DNA from: Thysanoteuthis rhombus
Taxonomy: Eukaryota; Mollusca; Cephalopoda; Oegopsida; Thysanoteuthidae
NCBI GenBank assembly: GCA_963457665.1
Contig: OY735212.1
Coordinates: forward strand, 2,591,897-2,655,896
DNA length: 64,000 nucleotides
Direction: 5' to 3'
The notes beneath the pieces were generated by a model that ran no database searches, had not been told where the DNA came from, and saw nothing but the letters and a program-made list of their open reading frames with translations. The position numbers and the translations under genes were made by a program. Shown in pieces: positions 59,881 to 64,000 of the stretch. Each line of letters opens with the position of its first letter. The stretch's first letter is position 1.

Positions 59881-60890
59881 CATATCTACGAGTTAAAGGA
59901 AAGTTATTCACCGCATCATGACGACAGTCATCATTCATTTCAACCACATTGCATGAGAATGATAATAAAAAGAAAACGTTTCACTGAACTGTCTATCAAC
60001 TGGAAATGAGTTTTTTTCCCCTTCTTCGACTCCAATTGCCGGAAGATAGATGTAACAAAGACAACCGCAGAATAACAACCGGCAGATCGCATAGTAAAAA
60101 GAAGACTGGGTTTTGTTTTGTTTTTTTTTGGTAAGATGTCAATCAATGGACTAATCACTTCTATGGTAGATCCACGAGTCTTTAGAACGATTTCTTTGAG
60201 CGTGAAAATCCTATTAGCCTTGCAGATAATTGATTGAGGAGACATTTAATAGATATGTCGAGATGCGACTACAAAAATAAGTAGGGGAAGATCTTAGTAC
60301 AAAGAAAAAAAGCATGAGATTTGAATGATTGGTTTCAAATTTCATTTATCACGTACGTAAAGGCTGCCATTTTTGCAAATCCATTTTTGTTCATAAATTG
60401 TCAGTGTTTTTTCAACGACGGGAATAAAAAGACTGATTACTGAATTGCATTAGTAGATTTAGTCTAGGTTTTCAACAGTCAGGCTCAACTATAAGAAATA
60501 AGGACTAAGGAAGGACTCAAGAGACAAAAGGCTAAGTTTGTGGGAGTTGACTGGAGTTTAGAATCGCTACCTACTATTGATCACCCCGAACAAAGAGATT
60601 GACAGAAACAGGTTTCCTCTTAATAATATGCTAGAAATGCCCTGTCGGTAAATTGGATCATTAAAGATAGACGATATTTTTTCGTCTGGTTCAGACTGAT
60701 TTGGGAGAGTATTTTTGAGTGATCGGTCCAGAATTTAGCTTGGAGACGATTTTCCTGAACGTTGTCCTCATAGATCTTGTGAATGACTCAATACTGAATG
60801 CATGCAAAAACTCTGAAACATGGTAGAATGTTTGATGATTTAGTTGTATTTACGACAGCGGGTGTTGTTGAATATATATGATGGTTTCAA
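59881..60890. other. No supported gene
   Basis: A minus frame of 101 codons (59940-60245) is Lys/Ile-rich and without a domain. The remainder is unassigned. Confidence 0.4.
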
Positions 60891-60935
60891 TCTCCAAATA
60901 TCGAAGAGCACAATACACTTTTTAAGGAAAGGAAT
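60891..60935 (+). repeat. 45 bp exact direct repeat, copy 1
   Basis: Begins TCTCCAAATATCGAAGAGCA and ends TTTTTAAGGAAAGGAAT. It is identical to 62500-62544, and identity stops abruptly at both ends. Confidence 0.95.
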
Positions 60936-61039
60936 GATTCACAGAATTCAAAAGTGCTTCTCCAAATTTTCAAAAAGATAATGCACCAGTAAAAACAGCA
61001 AGAGAGTGGTCAAAGGAAGAAGAAATCAAAATTAATTTC

Positions 61040-61640
61040 AGTGAAACAAATGATTTGTACAACGAACATGTTGAGGCCAACGGCACAACAATTGAAATCG
61101 AAAACACTGACCTGAAGAAATTAGATCTCTATATTTACCTAAGACAACAAACTTCCTTGGAATCTTTTAAAAAAAAGAAAATAGAAGAAGAAATCGAGCA
61201 AAGAATCACTAGTCAATTGGAATGCTATTAGTAGACCAAGCTCAACCTTCAACTAAAAAAGAAGAGTATACAACAAATGTTTCCTTCCGATTATCACCCA
61301 TAGAGATGAACCCAACTGATTAAGAGAATTGTGTTCACCATCACACTGAGGTATCACAAGACAACACGGTATACCAGAGAAAAAGTGTGAATCGGGAATT
61401 TCATAGAGTCCATCAGAAAACTCAAATGACAATGGGTCGGTCATGTCCTAATAATAGTAAACAACCCCTTGATATCACGATCCACAACATGGATCCCCGG
61501 AGATTATGTTCAAAACTGTGTTTGGCAATATTTAAAATTGCATGACGAAGTAGACATATTGACCCTGCGACGCCAGTGAAAGAGAGGTCTTACGAATCAC
61601 GTCCAAAGGCTGCTGCAACTACTTCTTATGATGATTGACC
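61040..61640 (+). mobile_element. RTE-like LINE, 3' fragment
   Basis: HVEANGTTIEIENTDLKKLD, LYIYLRQQTSLES, a ..SSTFN / KRRVYNK-like block, a ..SIRKLKWQWVGHV-like block and an H.R..RR-like end near 61580. It finishes near CTTATGATGATTGACC. This is more diverged than the 25.7 and 50.2 kb copies, and the terminal CCAACGACGG motif is not preserved. Confidence 0.72.
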
Positions 61641-62276
61641 AGGTCAAAGTTCACCGATAATCTATGGGTCCATAGTCACCACTGAAAGTTTCGAACGAAA
61701 TTATCAAATGCGTATCAGATCTGAGAGCCATCATCGTTATATATACTTTACTTACACTTGTAGTTTACTTCAATATTCATAAAATATAGAATCCAAACAA
61801 GAAAATGCTATGTGAGATTATATTTGATAAGTACAATACAATTACAAATATATTCAATCATAGCCGTCATCTTTTGACAGCAAAGGTAAACTGTGCTTCA
61901 ATAAAACTAAAAGGCTTATTGATTATTAAGAGTTTTTTTCTGACTTTATTTCTCTCAGTTCTGTCTTACGCAGTTATTATTCTGAAAAGTATTTGTGCCG
62001 ATCAGTGTAGAAGTTCATTTCATGGATATTCGCTTGGTTCAACCTAGTGTAGCACAAGGCAAAACAAGAGTAATAAGAGTCTGTTGAGTATCATTGGAAT
62101 TCCTGACATTTCATCTTCTGTAAGACTAACTTAAGCTTATTAAATATCTACTTGGTTGTGTTTATCATTGATATTCTCCTCTTCTGTCGTCCTCAAAGAG
62201 AAACTCAAGTATACATTTATTCATTGAACAACTGTAGTCACCATAGGTGGCGATGGGTTCTTCCCTTCCTATGTAT
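61641..62276. other. No supported gene
   Basis: An 80-codon plus frame (61805-62047) has one hydrophobic stretch (about residues 40-62) but no recognised family. The sequence is otherwise AT-rich. Confidence 0.4.
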
Positions 62277-62279
62277 GCA

Positions 62280-62344
62280 TGTGCATCTGTGTGTGTGCGT
62301 GTGCATGCGTATGTGTGTGTATGTGTGAGTGTGTGTGTATGTGC

Positions 62345-62390
<46 letters not shown>
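62280..62390. repeat. (GT)n microsatellite
   Basis: GT with GCGT/ATGT interruptions to 62350, then pure GT to 62389. Confidence 0.95.
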
Positions 62391-62499
62391 CAAGCAGTTT
62401 TTGGTATCAGTACTCAACTAGGACCATTTTAGAGAAAAAAAAATTCTCTTTATTTTGACCATTTGATGCCTCACCTTGATCGTTTTTTTTGTTTGTTTG

Positions 62500-62544
62500 T
62501 CTCCAAATATCGAAGAGCACAATACACTTTTTAAGGAAAGGAAT
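62500..62544 (+). repeat. 45 bp exact direct repeat, copy 2, plus short tandem
   Basis: Identical to 60891-60935. Its last part (CTTTTTAAGGAAAGG.ATAA) is repeated once more at 62547-62567. Confidence 0.95.
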
Positions 62545-62579
62545 AACTTTTTAAGGAAAGGGATAACATCTGAATTCTC

Positions 62580-64000
62580 CGAAGCTTTTTTTATAAATGT
62601 TTTTACTCTGTTTAATCTGCCAATGAGGTCATAAATAGAATTTATTCCGACCATATTTGTCCTTGTACGACATTAGTTTGAGCTTGGCGAATATCCATGA
62701 AATGAAACTACACACTAATCGGCACAAACATTTTTTTGTTTCCAGAATAACAACTGCTTAAGAATTTTTTTTTAATGACCTCAAATTTTGACGCAACGGT
62801 TGTTCAGTTACTGATCTCAATATTTACACTATCTTTCTATAATATTCGTGGCGTCGAGGGCGTTTGGTTGGAAACCTCGATCGGATTACTTTTCGTCAGT
62901 CTTCAGCCATTCTCTTAAATTAATACGAACAATCTACCCCAATCGAAGGAGCATTAGAACCCAACCCTATTCTAAGTAAAGAGACATGAGCGGTGATAAT
63001 GGGCCTCATCTTAACATGCTGGCTCATGACAAATATTCAGGCGTGGTTTGAGATTGATACATGCTTTTTCTAAGCAATACATATTCCATACAAACAGCCA
63101 ACCAGAACACTTACCCACATCTCGAGACGTTTTTACTTATGTACGCCTATAAATTCTCGCAACGGTCGTAATCATACTTTTTGTATGCCCATGAGGGATG
63201 CTGGGTGGATGGTATCGTGTTTCCATGCAAATGAAACTTTCATTCTTTATCTAAAAATCAATTCTAGTTTCGTTACTGTCAGGTCTCCAGTCTGTTCTTC
63301 TCCGATTCATTGCTGAGCTGATTGACTTTAAACTGTCTCCGATTCTCCATAGACGATGACGTCTGATTTGCTTCATTCCTGACAAATCATTAGAAATAAT
63401 GATTGCCAAGTGAAGAGCGTTCAATACAAATCCAGCATTGGATAGGCAGTACTCTCATCAAGGCATAGCTTGAGAGGAGGGGGACGATCTTCCATCTAAT
63501 ATTCTGTTGTCTGTATGCGCAAACACTTTTGAATTCGACACAGGAGATCAATATTTTCAAAAAAATACAGTAGGCTTATCAGCAGAAATTGAATTTTTTG
63601 TGTACACTTTGATATCCTATATGCGCTTGTTGCAAAATGTGTATGTACACGCATACACACACATCTTAGAGGGAATCGGTGGCTATTCAAAAACGTTCCT
63701 GGATGGTTAGGGACCCACAAGCTTCATAAGTAGTAATTCACCTACTACTTTCCTTCTGACAAATCTCATCGAATGCTGGAGAGGGCCTACGAAGAGCAAA
63801 GTCCCCTGCACCACCAAATCACCGAAAGATTTAATTACATATCAGTCCTTTCCCTCGACAGAGGGCTAACTATTGCAAAGAGACATTAGTATGATGTGTG
63901 TGTTTTCATTAATGTCATTGTTTGAAAGGTTTCGATTTTCCACTAGGGTTCCAGTCCCTCCAACTTTTTTGCTAGGCTTTTCTAGCTTTCAAACTCTCCA
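62580..64000. other. No gene seen
   Basis: AT-rich, with no repeat family or ORF that I can support. GGGTTCCAGTCCCTCC near 63947 weakly resembles a B box. Confidence 0.45.

Overview
This window looks like repeat-dense, AT-rich nuclear DNA from an animal, most plausibly a coleoid cephalopod such as an octopus. That guess rests on long (TA)n arrays nearly every 2 kb, several tRNA-derived SINE families, RTE-like LINE fragments ending in GAT/ATG triplets, a Penelope-like fragment and a 5S rRNA-derived sequence. I cannot confirm the species without a search. There is no bacterial-style gene layout. Most open reading frames are translated microsatellites (poly-IY, poly-TH, poly-E, poly-S/F) or shadows.

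The only host-gene piece I can support well is one internal coding exon on the minus strand at 16227-16364. It is 138 nt, in frame, phase 1 to phase 1, with a canonical acceptor and donor, and it encodes a Ser/Asp/Glu-rich acidic segment. Much of the window is therefore probably intron of a large minus-strand gene. Two less certain coding candidates are a 38-residue peptide with a signal-peptide-like start (22548-22664, plus) and an unidentified 135-codon ORF with coding-like codon pattern (53303-53710, minus).

Mobile elements make up the recognisable remainder. An RTE-like LINE family occurs at about 7.7, 13.1, 20.3, 25.7, 28.6-30.1, 40.9-42.1, 49.9-51.2, 57.3 and 61.0 kb. All are broken and mostly 3' fragments, and the copies that keep a 3' end finish in triplet repeats. 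Two of them (40.9-42.1 and 49.9-51.2 kb) carry a 5' inversion of the kind produced by twin priming. A second LINE type (16.5, 38.4 kb), a (GAA)n-tailed LINE end (30.6 kb), an RLE-type LINE C-terminus (45.1-45.5 kb, minus) and a Penelope-like element end (45.6-46.4 kb, plus) are also present. tRNA-derived SINEs lie at about 7.4, 10.1, 19.6, 32.3, 36.8, 39.8, 40.5 and 59.5 kb. A 5S rRNA-like sequence lies at 35.9-36.0 kb (minus), and a GC-richer long-inverted-repeat (foldback) element at 52.07-52.54 kb.

Local duplication is the other theme. There is a four-unit ~120 bp minisatellite at 5.0-5.5 kb, GATA-flanked ~200 bp units at 3.1-3.6 and 5.7-6.1 kb, a three-unit repeat near 19.9-20.1 kb, a ~300 bp tandem duplication at 57.5-58.1 kb, and an exact 45 bp repeat shared by 60.9 and 62.5 kb. 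I see no CRISPR array, operon, phage-type or toxin-antitoxin system. The findings of most interest are the isolated exon, the twin-primed LINEs, the foldback element, the 5S-derived sequence and the small secreted-peptide candidate.
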